Program-made: the position numbers and the translations under genes
NCBI GenBank assembly: GCA_016214425.1
Contig: JACRON010000005.1
Coordinates: 1-16,348, forward strand
Reading direction: 5' to 3'
DNA from: Nitrospirota bacterium
Lineage (GTDB): Bacteria; Nitrospirota; CAKKRA01; 9FT-COMBO-42-15
Length of the DNA: 16,348 bases
Part shown: positions 7,107-14,938 of the stretch, one piece after another
Layout of the letters: each line of letters begins with the position of its first letter
How positions within the stretch are numbered: position 1 is the first letter of the stretch
The notes under the pieces: model-generated
What the model was told of the DNA's origin: nothing
Seen by the model: only the letters and a program-made list of their open reading frames with translations
Databases searched by the model: none

Positions 7107-9005
7107 TTATTTTTGAGATAAATTTATGTTGTAAAATTCCCCTGTCACTGCCTCTTTTACAGCGTTACAAATCCCGTCGCTGTCAAGGCCGTATTTCTGC
7201 CTTAAAATCTTCTGCGCGCCGTGCTCAATATATTTATCAGGAAGGCCAATCCTCTTTACCTTTATTTTTATATCCTCATCTGAAAGGAGCTCTATTACAG
7301 CGCCGCCAAAACCACCCTGCAAAGAGTTTTCCTCCACAGTTATAATTCCCTTCACCCTCCCTGCTATATCAATAATTAATTCTTTATCAAGCGGCTTTGG
7401 AAATCTGGCATTCATAACAGCAACTGATATCCCTTCATCCCTTAATCTTGCTGCAGCATCTAAGGCTGGATACACTGCATTTCCAATTGCGATGATTGCA
7501 ATATCATCGCCATCAACAATTATCTCTCCCTTTCCTATCTCAATCTTTTTTAAATGCCTATCAAGCGAGACACCTATAGCCTCTCCCCTTGGATAGCGTA
7601 TGGCAATCGGACCGTTATGGTTTACTGCTGTATAGAGCATGTGCTGAAGTTCATTCTCATCCTTAGGCGCCATTATCACCATATTTGGAATATGTCTTAG
7701 ATATGCAATATCAAAGGCGCCGTGATGGGTGGGCCCATCCTCTCCAACTATGCCTGCCCTGTCCATTGCAAAGACAACAGGCAGGTTCTGAAGGCATACA
7801 TCATGGACAATCTGGTCATAGGCGCGCTGAAGGAATGTAGAATATACAGCTACAACAGGCCTGAAGCCCTCTGCTGCAAGGCCTGCTGCAAATGTAACGC
7901 CATGCTGCTCTGCAATCCCAACATCATAAAATCTGTTTGGAAACTCTTTTGCAAATCTGTCAAGGCCTGTGCCTTCAGGCATTGCTGCAGATATAGCAAT
8001 GACTTTCTCATTTTCTCTTGCAATCCTTATTATTGTATCACCGAAAATCTTTGTGTAAGAAGGAACAGGACTCTTCTTTCTTGCCTCTCCTGTCTCTATA
8101 TAAAATGGCGGCGGGCCGTGGAAAAATGCAGGGTCTTTTTCTGCAAACTTATAACCCTTGCCCTTCTTTGTTACAACATGTATTAATATTGGCTCTGAAA
8201 GCCTCTTGATGTTTTCAAAGGTATTTATCAGATGCTCTATGCGATGGCCGTCAATAGGTCCAACATAATTAAAACCCATCTCCTCAAAAAGTATACCTGG
8301 CGCAATCAGACCCTTTACAGACTCTTCAGCCACTTTAGCTGCCTTTAACATAGACTCGCCGATCTTCGGGATATTTTTTAAGATGTGCTCTGTTTCCTTT
8401 TTTACCCTTGTATAAAACTGGCCTGTCATAATGCGATTCAGATAGGCAGAGAGGGCGCCAACATTTTTGGATATGGACATCTCATTGTCATTCAGGATAA
8501 CAATGATATCCTTTTTCAGATGGCCTGCCTGATTTAATGCCTCAAAGGCAAGGCCTGCTGTCATTGAGCCGTCGCCTATTACAGCAATCACTTTGTAATT
8601 CTCGCCAAGAAAATCCCTTGCAACTGCCTTTCCAAGCGCAGCAGATATGGATGTTCCGCTGTGGCCAACATTAAAGACATCGTATCTGCTCTCCTCCCTT
8701 CTTGGAAATCCGCTTATGCCGTTAAACTGCCTCAGTGTATAAAATGCCTCTCTCCTGCCTGTCAGGATTTTATGCGTATATGCCTGATGGCCAACATCCC
8801 AGATAATCTGGTCATTGGGTGCATTAAAGATATAATGGATGGCAATAGAAAGCTCTACTGAACCAAGATTGGATGCAAGGTGGCCGCCGTTTTTTGAAAC
8901 TACATCAATAATTGCCTCCCTTATTTCCTCAGCAAGGTGCGGAAGATCATTTCTGTCTATTTTTTTTAAATCTTCAGGAGAATTTATTTTTTCCAACAAA
9001 CCCAT
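7107..9005 (-). CDS. dxs: 1-deoxy-D-xylulose-5-phosphate synthase
   Basis: The complete 632-residue protein catalyses the thiamine-diphosphate-dependent condensation of pyruvate and glyceraldehyde-3-phosphate, the entry step of the MEP isoprenoid pathway. Family signatures are HLASNLGSVELSIA near residue 42, WDVGHQAYTHKILTGR near 69, the cofactor motif GDGSMTAG (144-151) through LNDNEMSIS (171-179), and DRAGIVGEDGPTHHGAFD near 418, which carries pyrimidine-domain residues. A transketolase C-terminal domain fills the last 130 residues. Length is normal. The ATG is 4 bases after the ispA stop, with AGAGAGG about 13 bases upstream. It lies directly after the prenyltransferase gene that uses its downstream products. 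Confidence 0.97.
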   Translation of the reverse strand: MGLLEKINSPEDLKKIDRNDLPHLAEEIREAIIDVVSKNGGHLASNLGSVELSIAIHYIFNAPNDQIIWDVGHQAYTHKILTGRREAFYTLRQFNGISGFPRREESRYDVFNVGHSGTSISAALGKAVARDFLGENYKVIAVIGDGSMTAGLAFEALNQAGHLKKDIIVILNDNEMSISKNVGALSAYLNRIMTGQFYTRVKKETEHILKNIPKIGESMLKAAKVAEESVKGLIAPGILFEEMGFNYVGPIDGHRIEHLINTFENIKRLSEPILIHVVTKKGKGYKFAEKDPAFFHGPPPFYIETGEARKKSPVPSYTKIFGDTIIRIARENEKVIAISAAMPEGTGLDRFAKEFPNRFYDVGIAEQHGVTFAAGLAAEGFRPVVAVYSTFLQRAYDQIVHDVCLQNLPVVFAMDRAGIVGEDGPTHHGAFDIAYLRHIPNMVIMAPKDENELQHMLYTAVNHNGPIAIRYPRGEAIGVSLDRHLKKIEIGKGEIIVDGDDIAIIAIGNAVYPALDAAARLRDEGISVAVMNARFPKPLDKELIIDIAGRVKGIITVEENSLQGGFGGAVIELLSDEDIKIKVKRIGLPDKYIEHGAQKILRQKYGLDSDGICNAVKEAVTGEFYNINLSQK

Positions 9006-9009
9006 AATA

Positions 9010-9927
9010 CTAACTTTTCCTCTCTATTATATACCTTGCAATCTCCCTCAATGGCTCTGCCTTCTCACCAAGAGTGGAAATTGCCTCAATTGCCTTGCCA
9101 ATTAACTCCTTTGATAGATTCTTTGATTCGCTGATTCCAATAACAGATGGATATGTCACCTTCTCCTTTGCAATATCGCTCCCGACATCCTTTCCGATTT
9201 CATCTCTGCTGCCCTCAATATCAAGGACATCATCCGCTATCTGAAAGGCAAGGCCAATGCACTCGCCGTATCTTGTAAGGGCATCAAGTGTAGGAGCGAA
9301 CGGCCGTTCGCCCTTACTTCCTGCACCTGCAATTGCGCCAATACAAACTGATGCCCTGATTAAGGCGCCTGTCTTATGTATATGTATATACTCAACCTCA
9401 GGAAGATTGACCTCCTTGCCAGACGCCTGTATATCTGCTGCCTGTCCTCCTACCATGCCTGCGCTTCCGGATGCAGAAGCAAGTGTCTTTATGATAGAAA
9501 GCAATGAATCTGAATCAAGCCTGCTGTTAAGTTTATGGTCTGCGAGCATATCAAACGCCATTGTCAGAAGCGCATCCCCTGCAAGAATGGCAATTGCCTC
9601 GCCATACATCTTATGATTCGTCAGCCTTCCTCTGCGATAATCGTCATTATCCATTGCAGGGAGGTCATCGTGTATAAGCGAATATGTATGGATAAGCTCA
9701 ATGGCAGATGCAACTGGGAGCACTGTATCAATATCGCCGCCAACTGCCTCGCAGGAGGCAATGCATAATATTGGTCTTACCCTTTTTCCACCTGCAAAGA
9801 GGCTGTAGCGCATTGCCTCGTGAAGGGTCTTTGGATGGACATCAGCCTTTGGAAGATAGTCATCAAGAAACTTATCAACCAATTTTTTCTTTTCTTTTAA
9901 ATACTCCTTTAAATCCAAAGCTGCCAT
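9010..9927 (-). CDS. ispA: Farnesyl/geranylgeranyl diphosphate synthase (polyprenyl synthetase)
   Basis: This protein of about 305 residues elongates isopentenyl and allylic diphosphates. The first aspartate-rich motif HDDLPAMDND and the second AFQIADDVLD are intact, as are GGKRVRP near 47 and MVGGQAADI near 158. Chosen start is the ATG at 9927, which shares its A with the xseB stop (TGATG) and has AGAGG 5 bases upstream. A TTG one codon earlier is possible. Residues about 204-213, SKGERPFAPT, come from a 28-bp palindromic repeat at 9290-9317. They extend a loop that in the family is usually a few residues such as ASEEE. The frame is preserved and the active-site motifs follow normally. Chain length of the product cannot be fixed from sequence alone. 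Confidence 0.94.
   Translation of the reverse strand: MAALDLKEYLKEKKKLVDKFLDDYLPKADVHPKTLHEAMRYSLFAGGKRVRPILCIASCEAVGGDIDTVLPVASAIELIHTYSLIHDDLPAMDNDDYRRGRLTNHKMYGEAIAILAGDALLTMAFDMLADHKLNSRLDSDSLLSIIKTLASASGSAGMVGGQAADIQASGKEVNLPEVEYIHIHKTGALIRASVCIGAIAGAGSKGERPFAPTLDALTRYGECIGLAFQIADDVLDIEGSRDEIGKDVGSDIAKEKVTYPSVIGISESKNLSKELIGKAIEAISTLGEKAEPLREIARYIIERKS
9290..9317. repeat. 28-bp near-palindromic element read in frame inside ispA
   Basis: The arms are GTAGGAGCGAACGG and CCGTTCGCCCTTAC, which pair over 12 of 14 positions with no spacer. A consensus GTAGGGGCGAACGG arm would pair perfectly, so this looks like a diverged copy. It is the same length as the palindrome at 7077-7104 and shares its outer GTAGGGGC-like ends. 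It encodes most of the extra SKGERPFAPT residues of IspA. Confidence 0.8.
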
Positions 9928-10166
9928 CAAACCTCTTCTGAATTCTCCATCTCAAAGGGCTTAAGTATTTTATTGCCATTCTTATCCTTTAATAAAATTT
10001 CCACCTTTTTCTCTGCCTCATCAAGCCTTTTTATACAGACCTGATAAAGCCTGACACCTTCTTCAAAAAGCTTTATGGAATCATCTAAAGACAGGTCTCC
10101 TGCCTCAAGCTTATTTACAATCTCCTCAAGCCTCTTTACTGCAGATTCAAACTTTATCTCTTTCAA
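9927..10166 (-). CDS. xseB: Exodeoxyribonuclease VII small subunit
   Basis: This protein of about 79 residues has the XseB signature FESAVKRLEEIVNKLEAG, SLDDSIKLFEEGVRL and a charged C-terminus. It forms exonuclease VII with XseA, degrading single-stranded DNA to oligonucleotides. I place the start at the TTG at 10166 because AAGGAG (10173-10178) lies exactly 6 bases upstream and the protein then begins MKEIKFESAVKRLEEIV, as family members do. An upstream TTG at 10193 would give 88 residues and overlap the toxin gene by 11 bases, but has no ribosome site. It is separated from xseA by the toxin-antitoxin pair, and its stop overlaps the ispA start. Confidence 0.93.
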   Translation of the reverse strand: MKEIKFESAVKRLEEIVNKLEAGDLSLDDSIKLFEEGVRLYQVCIKRLDEAEKKVEILLKDKNGNKILKPFEMENSEEV

Positions 10167-10172
10167 CAGCTG

Positions 10173-10178
10173 CTCCTT
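10173..10178 (-). promoter_or_regulatory. Ribosome binding site deciding the xseB start
   Basis: AAGGAG lies just after the toxin stop codon, 6 bases from the TTG at 10166. It favours this start over in-frame upstream TTG and GTG codons. Confidence 0.7.
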
Positions 10179-10182
10179 ACTT

Positions 10183-10530
10183 TCACGCACCAAGATATTC
10201 TAATCTATTTTCCATCTCTTCCTTTGACAAAGAAAAATATAATCTCATTAACCGCTTTAGAATCTGTCCTACCGGCAACTGATCTGAAAGGACTATTCCA
10301 GAATGGTGTTCATTGGTTTTCATGTACTCGTAGTGAATTCTTGCGAAATCCCTCTTATTGTAGGATAACAGAACCATTCTTTTCTTATGCGCAAAGTTTA
10401 GCTGTTCATAATCGTCAAGAGCAATATTACCAGCCTCTTGTGTAGTTAAAACATCCACCCCTCTTTGCCTCAAGGCTTCTGCAAGAGATGTCTGTATATG
10501 CTCATCCAAGTAGAAGCTTACTTTCTCCAT
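10183..10530 (-). CDS. DUF5615 PIN-like toxin
   Basis: The 115-residue protein begins KVSFYLDEHIQTSLAEALRQRGVDV and continues with TTQEAG, LDDYEQLNFAHKKRMVLLSYNKRDFARIH and HHSGIVL. These match the DUF5615 family, which has a PIN-like fold and is paired with DUF433 partners in predicted type II toxin-antitoxin modules. Acidic residues expected in the active site are present (D8, E9, D39, D40, D58 region). The ATG follows the DUF433 stop by 3 bases without a strong ribosome site, suggesting coupled translation, as expected for an antitoxin-first module. Nuclease activity is predicted by fold, not shown here. The stop lies just upstream of the xseB ribosome site. Confidence 0.85.
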   Translation of the reverse strand: MEKVSFYLDEHIQTSLAEALRQRGVDVLTTQEAGNIALDDYEQLNFAHKKRMVLLSYNKRDFARIHYEYMKTNEHHSGIVLSDQLPVGQILKRLMRLYFSLSKEEMENRLEYLGA

Positions 10531-10533
10531 TAG

Positions 10534-10824
10534 TTAATATCGACTCGCAGGATATTTTTTGGATATTACCTCTTCCATCTCATTTTCCATATTCTCGTCT
10601 ACAGCTTTTTGATTATCATAATAATACGCTAATGCATCATATATCTGTGCAAGGCTTAAATGTGATAACTCATTTCTGATCTCTTCGGGGCTCAGCCCAA
10701 GTTTATGATAACCAGCAATATTTGCAACAGATGTTCGTGTTCCCTTAATAATTGGTCTGCCACCGCAAACATTTTTTCTACATACAATGTGGGCATGAAG
10801 TCTTTTTACTGCTGTTGAAGACAT
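10534..10824 (-). CDS. DUF433 antitoxin
   Basis: The 96-residue protein contains the DUF433 core: CGGRPIIKGTRTSVANIAGY (20-39), GLSPEEIRNELSHLSLAQIYDALAYYYDN (43-71). This domain is a winged or ribbon DNA-binding antitoxin partner of DUF5615 toxins. The ATG has GGGAGG 7 bases upstream, a strong site, and a sigma70-like promoter lies 64-92 bases further up. Strong antitoxin translation and weak coupled toxin translation fit the usual balance of such modules. Many DUF433 proteins are thought to repress their own promoter; that is inferred here. The motif GGRPIIKGTR is well conserved, so the assignment is firm. Confidence 0.87.
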   Translation of the reverse strand: MSSTAVKRLHAHIVCRKNVCGGRPIIKGTRTSVANIAGYHKLGLSPEEIRNELSHLSLAQIYDALAYYYDNQKAVDENMENEMEEVISKKYPASRY

Positions 10825-10887
10825 AACCGCCTCCCTATATAGCTACTCCTAAAAATAGCTCTTTATAAAAACAATTAATTCTACCCT

Positions 10888-10916
10888 ACATTAACAAAAA
10901 GGGCTTGTGGTGTCAA
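10888..10916 (-). promoter_or_regulatory. Sigma70-type promoter of the toxin-antitoxin pair
   Basis: A perfect -35 box TTGACA (10911-10916) is separated by exactly 17 bases from TAATGT (10888-10893). The start of transcription would fall near 10881, about 57 bases before the antitoxin ATG. The next genes on this strand are the toxin-antitoxin pair, xseB, ispA and dxs, with no terminator visible between them. Confidence 0.7.
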
Positions 10917-11100
10917 GTGGTATAAAGACATGGAGTTACACCAATATGGCCTATTTCAAGATGTTGGTAAACTCCTGAGATTGAGTGTTGATATTGGAGG
11001 TGGCGCATAAGGCGCTATACATATCTTGATCTAAAAACTTATATTTCACGACACGACCCTCTTGCTCTTGTTTCATCCTGATATCACCAAATCCGTAATA

Positions 11101-11133
11101 ATGCAAATTTAAAGTGGCAGTTTAAATATGCAT
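11101..11133. repeat. Inverted repeat with 13-base arms
   Basis: ATGCAAATTTAAA and TTTAAATATGCAT pair with one mismatch around a 7-base centre (GTGGCAG). The AT-rich symmetry resembles a regulator site more than a terminator. It lies 25 bases upstream of the doubtful 41-codon frame. Function is unknown. Confidence 0.5.
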
Positions 11134-11210
11134 TAACTTAATATTATTTGCTTCGCACTATCTTACACCCAGCAGGGCTGTGCTATATATCTTCACAGGC
11201 ATTTTTTAGT

Positions 11211-11264
11211 GAGGGGCGCTTCCATGCTTTTTTTACAGACAATTTAAGGTAGAAAGCGCCCCTC
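11211..11264. repeat. GC-rich inverted repeat downstream of xseA
   Basis: GAGGGGCGCTT (11211-11221) and AAGCGCCCCTC (11254-11264) are perfect 11-base arms around a 32-base loop. A 9-base direct repeat, TTCCATGCT, lies at 11220-11228 and 11269-11277. The arm resembles the outer part of the GTAGGGGC palindromes. It may be a decayed small mobile or REP-like element. Confidence 0.6.
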
Positions 11265-11347
11265 TGTGTTCCATGCTCCTAAAATGTATTAAGAAAAATT
11301 TTTTCATTCTTGGGTATTAAATTTCTCATGCAAAAGCTGCCTAAGGC

Positions 11348-12562
11348 TCAGGGATTTCTCTTTGAAATAACACATATCAGGTTCCCCTTATACAGCCTTA
11401 TGTTAATCTCATCGCCTTTTTGAACCTCTTTGACGTCCTTTATTATTTTCATATCAGGAGGTTTCATTGCTATGCTGTAGCCCCTGCTTAAGATCGCCAA
11501 TGGACTTAGGGCATTTAATTTTCCTGCCTCAGCTCCAATCCTTTTCTTCAATCCATCCAGATATCGGTTGATGCTCCCTGTCAGTCTGATGCTTAAATCA
11601 TCTATCCTCTGGATATACTCGTTTATCCTTGTGGCAGGATCTTTCATTGCCCTTATCTCCTCGCGGAGGGCAGACCGCTTTGTATCAAATAGTGTCTTAA
11701 TTCCATTCTTAAGCCTTGAGAAAAGATGGCTCAGACTCTCCATGAGGTCTGTCTTGTTCTTTACAACAAGCTCTGCAGCAGCAGAAGGTGTTGGAGCGCG
11801 AAGGTCAGCAACAAAGTCAGAGATGGTAAAATCTATTTCGTGGCCTACTGCAGAGATTACTGGTATCCTTGAATTGTATATTGACCTCGCGACAATCTCC
11901 TCATTAAATGCCCAGAGGTCTTCAAGCGAGCCGCCGCCGCGGCCGACTATCAAGACATCAATATCCTCAAACCCGTTCATCTCTTCAATTGCCCTTGCTA
12001 TCTCAATGCCTGCGCCCTCGCCCTGAACAGGCACAGGAATTATTATTATATGCACATTGGCAAATCGCCTATTGATAACATTCAGCATGTCCATGATAGC
12101 AGCGCCTGTTGGGGATGTAATAATGCCAATCTTTCTTGGAAGTAATGGAATCGGTCTTTTTCTCTTTGCATCAAAAAGACCTTCTTTAAAAAGTTTCTCC
12201 TTTAACTGCTCAAAGGCAAGCTGTAATGCGCCTATTCCCTGCGGCTCTACTGTGTCTATTACAATCTGATACTCACCCCTCGGCTCATAGACGGTTATCC
12301 TTCCATGGCAGATGATGTGTATGCCGTCTTTTAATTCAAATCTGATATTCCTCGCAGAGGATTTAAAAAGGACAGCCCTGATTTGGCTTGCCTTGTCTTT
12401 TAATGTTAGATAGATATGTCCTGAGGTAGGTATGCGGAGGTTTGAGATTTCTCCCTCCATCCATATATCATAAAATGATTCTTCAAGATCAGACTTAATA
12501 AGGCTGGTTAGATCGCTTACACTGAGTATCCTTCGCTCTGGGAGGTCTAAAGGCATCTGCAT
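11348..12562 (-). CDS. xseA: Exodeoxyribonuclease VII large subunit
   Basis: The 404-residue protein has an N-terminal OB-fold (SVSDLTSLIKSDLEESFYDI, then EGEISNLRIPTSGHIYLTLKD, residues about 15-55) that binds single-stranded DNA. The catalytic region follows, with IGIITSPTGAAIMDMLN near 146, IVGRGGGSLEDLWAFNEE near 206 and ISAVGHEIDFTISDFVADLRAPTPSAAAE near 236. A long helical segment follows, and the C-terminus has ALSPLAILSRGYSI. Length is within the family range. The ATG directly follows the ymdB stop, with AAAAGGG 7 bases upstream. The small subunit gene, usually next, is about 1.2 kb away beyond the toxin-antitoxin pair. Confidence 0.96.
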   Translation of the reverse strand: MQMPLDLPERRILSVSDLTSLIKSDLEESFYDIWMEGEISNLRIPTSGHIYLTLKDKASQIRAVLFKSSARNIRFELKDGIHIICHGRITVYEPRGEYQIVIDTVEPQGIGALQLAFEQLKEKLFKEGLFDAKRKRPIPLLPRKIGIITSPTGAAIMDMLNVINRRFANVHIIIIPVPVQGEGAGIEIARAIEEMNGFEDIDVLIVGRGGGSLEDLWAFNEEIVARSIYNSRIPVISAVGHEIDFTISDFVADLRAPTPSAAAELVVKNKTDLMESLSHLFSRLKNGIKTLFDTKRSALREEIRAMKDPATRINEYIQRIDDLSIRLTGSINRYLDGLKKRIGAEAGKLNALSPLAILSRGYSIAMKPPDMKIIKDVKEVQKGDEINIRLYKGNLICVISKRNP

Positions 12563-13351
12563 CTAAATACCCTTTTTGTCTTTTATTGAAATCCTCTCTA
12601 TTGCCTTTGCCCTGCCTGTTGAAGCATCAATATCAAGAAAAACAGCCGAGAGTACGGCCGGGCCTTTGGCCATATCAAATTTCTTTGGCATCTGGAACAG
12701 GAATTTCTCAATTGCTGTCTCCTTTTTTATCCCGATTACAGAATTTGACGGGCCTGTCATGCCTACATCTGTAATATATGCTGTGCCTAATGGAAGTATC
12801 TCTTCATCTGCTGTCTGGACATGCGTATGGGTGCCGATGACCGCAGCTACCTCGCCGTCAAGATGCCAGCCCATGGCAATCTTTTCTGATGTGGCCTCTG
12901 CATGAAAGTCTAATATAATTGTCCTTGTTTCTTTCTTTATCTCAGGGATAAGTTTCTTAGCAGTTCGGAAGGGGCACTCAAGGGTATTCATAAATACCCT
13001 GCCTGAAAGATTCAGTATGCCGATCTTGTCCGCACCGCTGCCAATAACCACCCAGCCAAACCCCGGAACCCCTTCAGGATAATTTGCAGGCCTCAGCAGC
13101 CTCTGCTCCCTGCTGAGATAATCCATTATCTCCTTCTTGTCCCAGATGTGATTCCCTGAGGTAAGGACATGAATGCCCTTCTCCAGCATCTCCTCTGCTA
13201 TCTTGGGTGTAATGCCAAAACCGCCGGCAGCATTTTCGCAATTTGCAATAATCAGATCAGTCCTGTATTCATCAGAGAGGCTGACAAGCTGTTCAAAAAG
13301 AAATCTCCTCCCAACCTCTCCGACAATATCACCGATAAAAAGAACCCTCAA
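12563..13351 (-). CDS. ymdB: YmdB-family metallophosphoesterase (cyclic nucleotide phosphodiesterase family)
   Basis: The 262-residue protein is of the TIGR00282/YmdB type, a dinuclear metal phosphoesterase; the Bacillus member hydrolyses 2',3'- and 3',5'-cyclic nucleotides. Metal-binding motifs are FIGDIVGEVGRR (5-16), ANCENAAGGFGI near 36, LTSGNHIWDKKE near 65, ILDFHAEATSEKIAMGWHLDG near 146 and VIGTHTHVQTADEEILP near 171. Start is TTG with AAAGGG 9 bases upstream. It lies 15 bases after rny, a neighbour in many genomes, which suggests a link with RNA turnover. Length is normal and all ligands are visible. Confidence 0.93.
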   Translation of the reverse strand: MRVLFIGDIVGEVGRRFLFEQLVSLSDEYRTDLIIANCENAAGGFGITPKIAEEMLEKGIHVLTSGNHIWDKKEIMDYLSREQRLLRPANYPEGVPGFGWVVIGSGADKIGILNLSGRVFMNTLECPFRTAKKLIPEIKKETRTIILDFHAEATSEKIAMGWHLDGEVAAVIGTHTHVQTADEEILPLGTAYITDVGMTGPSNSVIGIKKETAIEKFLFQMPKKFDMAKGPAVLSAVFLDIDASTGRAKAIERISIKDKKGI

Positions 13352-13366
13352 TTCTTGTATCCCTTT

Positions 13367-14938
13367 CTATTTTGCAAACTCCACATACCTGCTCTCTCTG
13401 ATAACTGTAACCTTAATCTGGCCAGGATATGTAAGCTCCTGTTCTACCCTTTTTGCCACATCGCGGGATATCTGTGCAGATTCTACATCTGACACAGCCT
13501 CCTGCTTTACAATTATCCTTATCTCCCTTCCTGCCTGCACTGCATAAGCCTTTTCAACCCCTTTAAATGATGTAGCTATGCCTTCTAATTTCTCAAGCCT
13601 CTTTACATAGGACTGGAGCGTCTCTTTTCTTACGCCAGGCCTTGCAGCAGAAAGTGCATCAGAAGCTGCAACCAGGACCGCCTCTGGTGATGTTGCCTGT
13701 GTCTCCTCATGATGGGCTGCAATAGCATTGACTATCTTGGGGCTTTCGCCATACTTTCTTGCAAGCTCTGCGCCAATTGCAGCATGAGTTCCCTCTTCCT
13801 GATGGTCAGCTGCCTTGCCGATGTCATGCAGGAGTGCAGCCCTCTTTGCAAGCTTCACATCAAGGCCAAGTTCTGAAGCCATGACGCCGCATACAAATGC
13901 AACCTCTCTTGCATGCTGTAGATTATTCTGGCCATAGCTTGTCCTGAAACGGAGCCTGCCAAGAAGCTTCATTATCTCAGGATGAACTTCGTGGATGCCA
14001 ACATCAAATACTGCCTTCTCTGCCTCCTCCTTCATTGTATTCTCCAGCTCCTTCCTTACCTTTTCAGCAAGCTCTTCTATCCTTGCAGGATGTATCCTTC
14101 CGTCTGCAATAAGCCTCTCCAGCGTAATCCTTGCAACCTCGCGGCGCACAGGGTCAAAGGATGAAAGTATAACAGCCTCTGGCGTGTCATCAATAATCAG
14201 GTCAACGCCTGTAGCATTTTCTATTGCCCTTATATTGCGGCCCTCCCTTCCTATTATTCTGCCCTTCATCTCGTCGCTGGGAAGATTTACAAGGGAGACT
14301 GTTGCCTCCGCAACATAGTCGCTTGCATATTTTTGCACTGCAAGGCTTATAATATTCTTTGCCTTCTTTTCTGCTGTGTCCTTTGCCTCGTCCTCTATCC
14401 TTTTTATCAATTTCGCTGACTCAAACTTAGCCTCATTTTCCATCTGGAACATGAGCTGCTTCTTTGCCTCTTCAGCGCTCATCCCGGCAATCATCTCCAA
14501 CTGCTGCTTGATATCCCTTAATGCCTTATTGTATTCATCCTCTTTTTGGACAACCAACTTTTCTCTTGAGGCGACATCACGTTCTTTTCTGTTAACCTCA
14601 TTCTCTTTCTTCTCAATCAGTTCAACCTTTTTCTCAAGATTATCCTCTCGCTGTAAAAGTCTTCTCTCAAGGCTGTTTATTTCATTCCTCTTTTCCCTTG
14701 TCTCCTTATCAAATTCCATCCTTGCCTGATAGAGCTTATCCTTTGCCTCAATAGCTGCTTCTTTTCGCTTTACCTCTGCCTCTTTTTCTGCCTCCTGAAT
14801 TATCCTCTTTGCCTGTTCAGCAGCGCCTTTTAATTCCCTTTCAGACAGCATCTTTTTTAATATAAAACCTGCTGCAAAACCAATTCCAATGGCTGCAGCT
14901 AACAATATTATTGTGGCTATAGTATTAATTTTAAACAC
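13367..14938 (-). CDS. rny: Ribonuclease Y
   Basis: This 523-residue membrane-anchored endoribonuclease has a transmembrane segment at about 6-28, a long charged coiled coil at about 30-200, a KH domain with KGRIIGREGRNIRAIE (225-240) and an HD domain (about 335-430) with ARE, LLHDIGKA (H371, D372) and AAHHEE. The C-terminal domain ends VTVIRESRYVEFAK. It starts bulk mRNA decay in many bacteria. The annotated start is GTG at 14938, but the strong AGGAGG overlaps that codon, so initiation may be elsewhere, possibly at ATT three codons on. An imperfect inverted repeat array ends only 14 bases upstream. Confidence 0.95.
   Translation of the reverse strand: MFKINTIATIILLAAAIGIGFAAGFILKKMLSERELKGAAEQAKRIIQEAEKEAEVKRKEAAIEAKDKLYQARMEFDKETREKRNEINSLERRLLQREDNLEKKVELIEKKENEVNRKERDVASREKLVVQKEDEYNKALRDIKQQLEMIAGMSAEEAKKQLMFQMENEAKFESAKLIKRIEDEAKDTAEKKAKNIISLAVQKYASDYVAEATVSLVNLPSDEMKGRIIGREGRNIRAIENATGVDLIIDDTPEAVILSSFDPVRREVARITLERLIADGRIHPARIEELAEKVRKELENTMKEEAEKAVFDVGIHEVHPEIMKLLGRLRFRTSYGQNNLQHAREVAFVCGVMASELGLDVKLAKRAALLHDIGKAADHQEEGTHAAIGAELARKYGESPKIVNAIAAHHEETQATSPEAVLVAASDALSAARPGVRKETLQSYVKRLEKLEGIATSFKGVEKAYAVQAGREIRIIVKQEAVSDVESAQISRDVAKRVEQELTYPGQIKVTVIRESRYVEFAK

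Larger units (their letters stand above)
10917..11347. other. Gene-poor region between xseA and the toxin-antitoxin promoter
   Basis: No convincing protein gene is present in these 431 bases. It holds two inverted repeats (annotated separately), AT-rich sequence, and a doubtful 41-codon minus-strand frame from ATG 11076 to a TAG at 10951 with GGTGA 7 bases upstream. No clear intrinsic terminator for xseA was found: the GC-rich stem at 11211-11264 lacks a T-run on the minus strand. Confidence 0.6.

Noticed and set aside
9257..9616. Plus-strand frames opposite ispA and other genes
   Set aside because: They are mirror frames of well-supported minus-strand genes, with no family motifs or ribosome sites.
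10183..10193. Overlap of xseB with the toxin gene through the TTG at 10193
   Set aside because: The better-supported xseB start at 10166 has an ideal AAGGAG spacing and removes the overlap.
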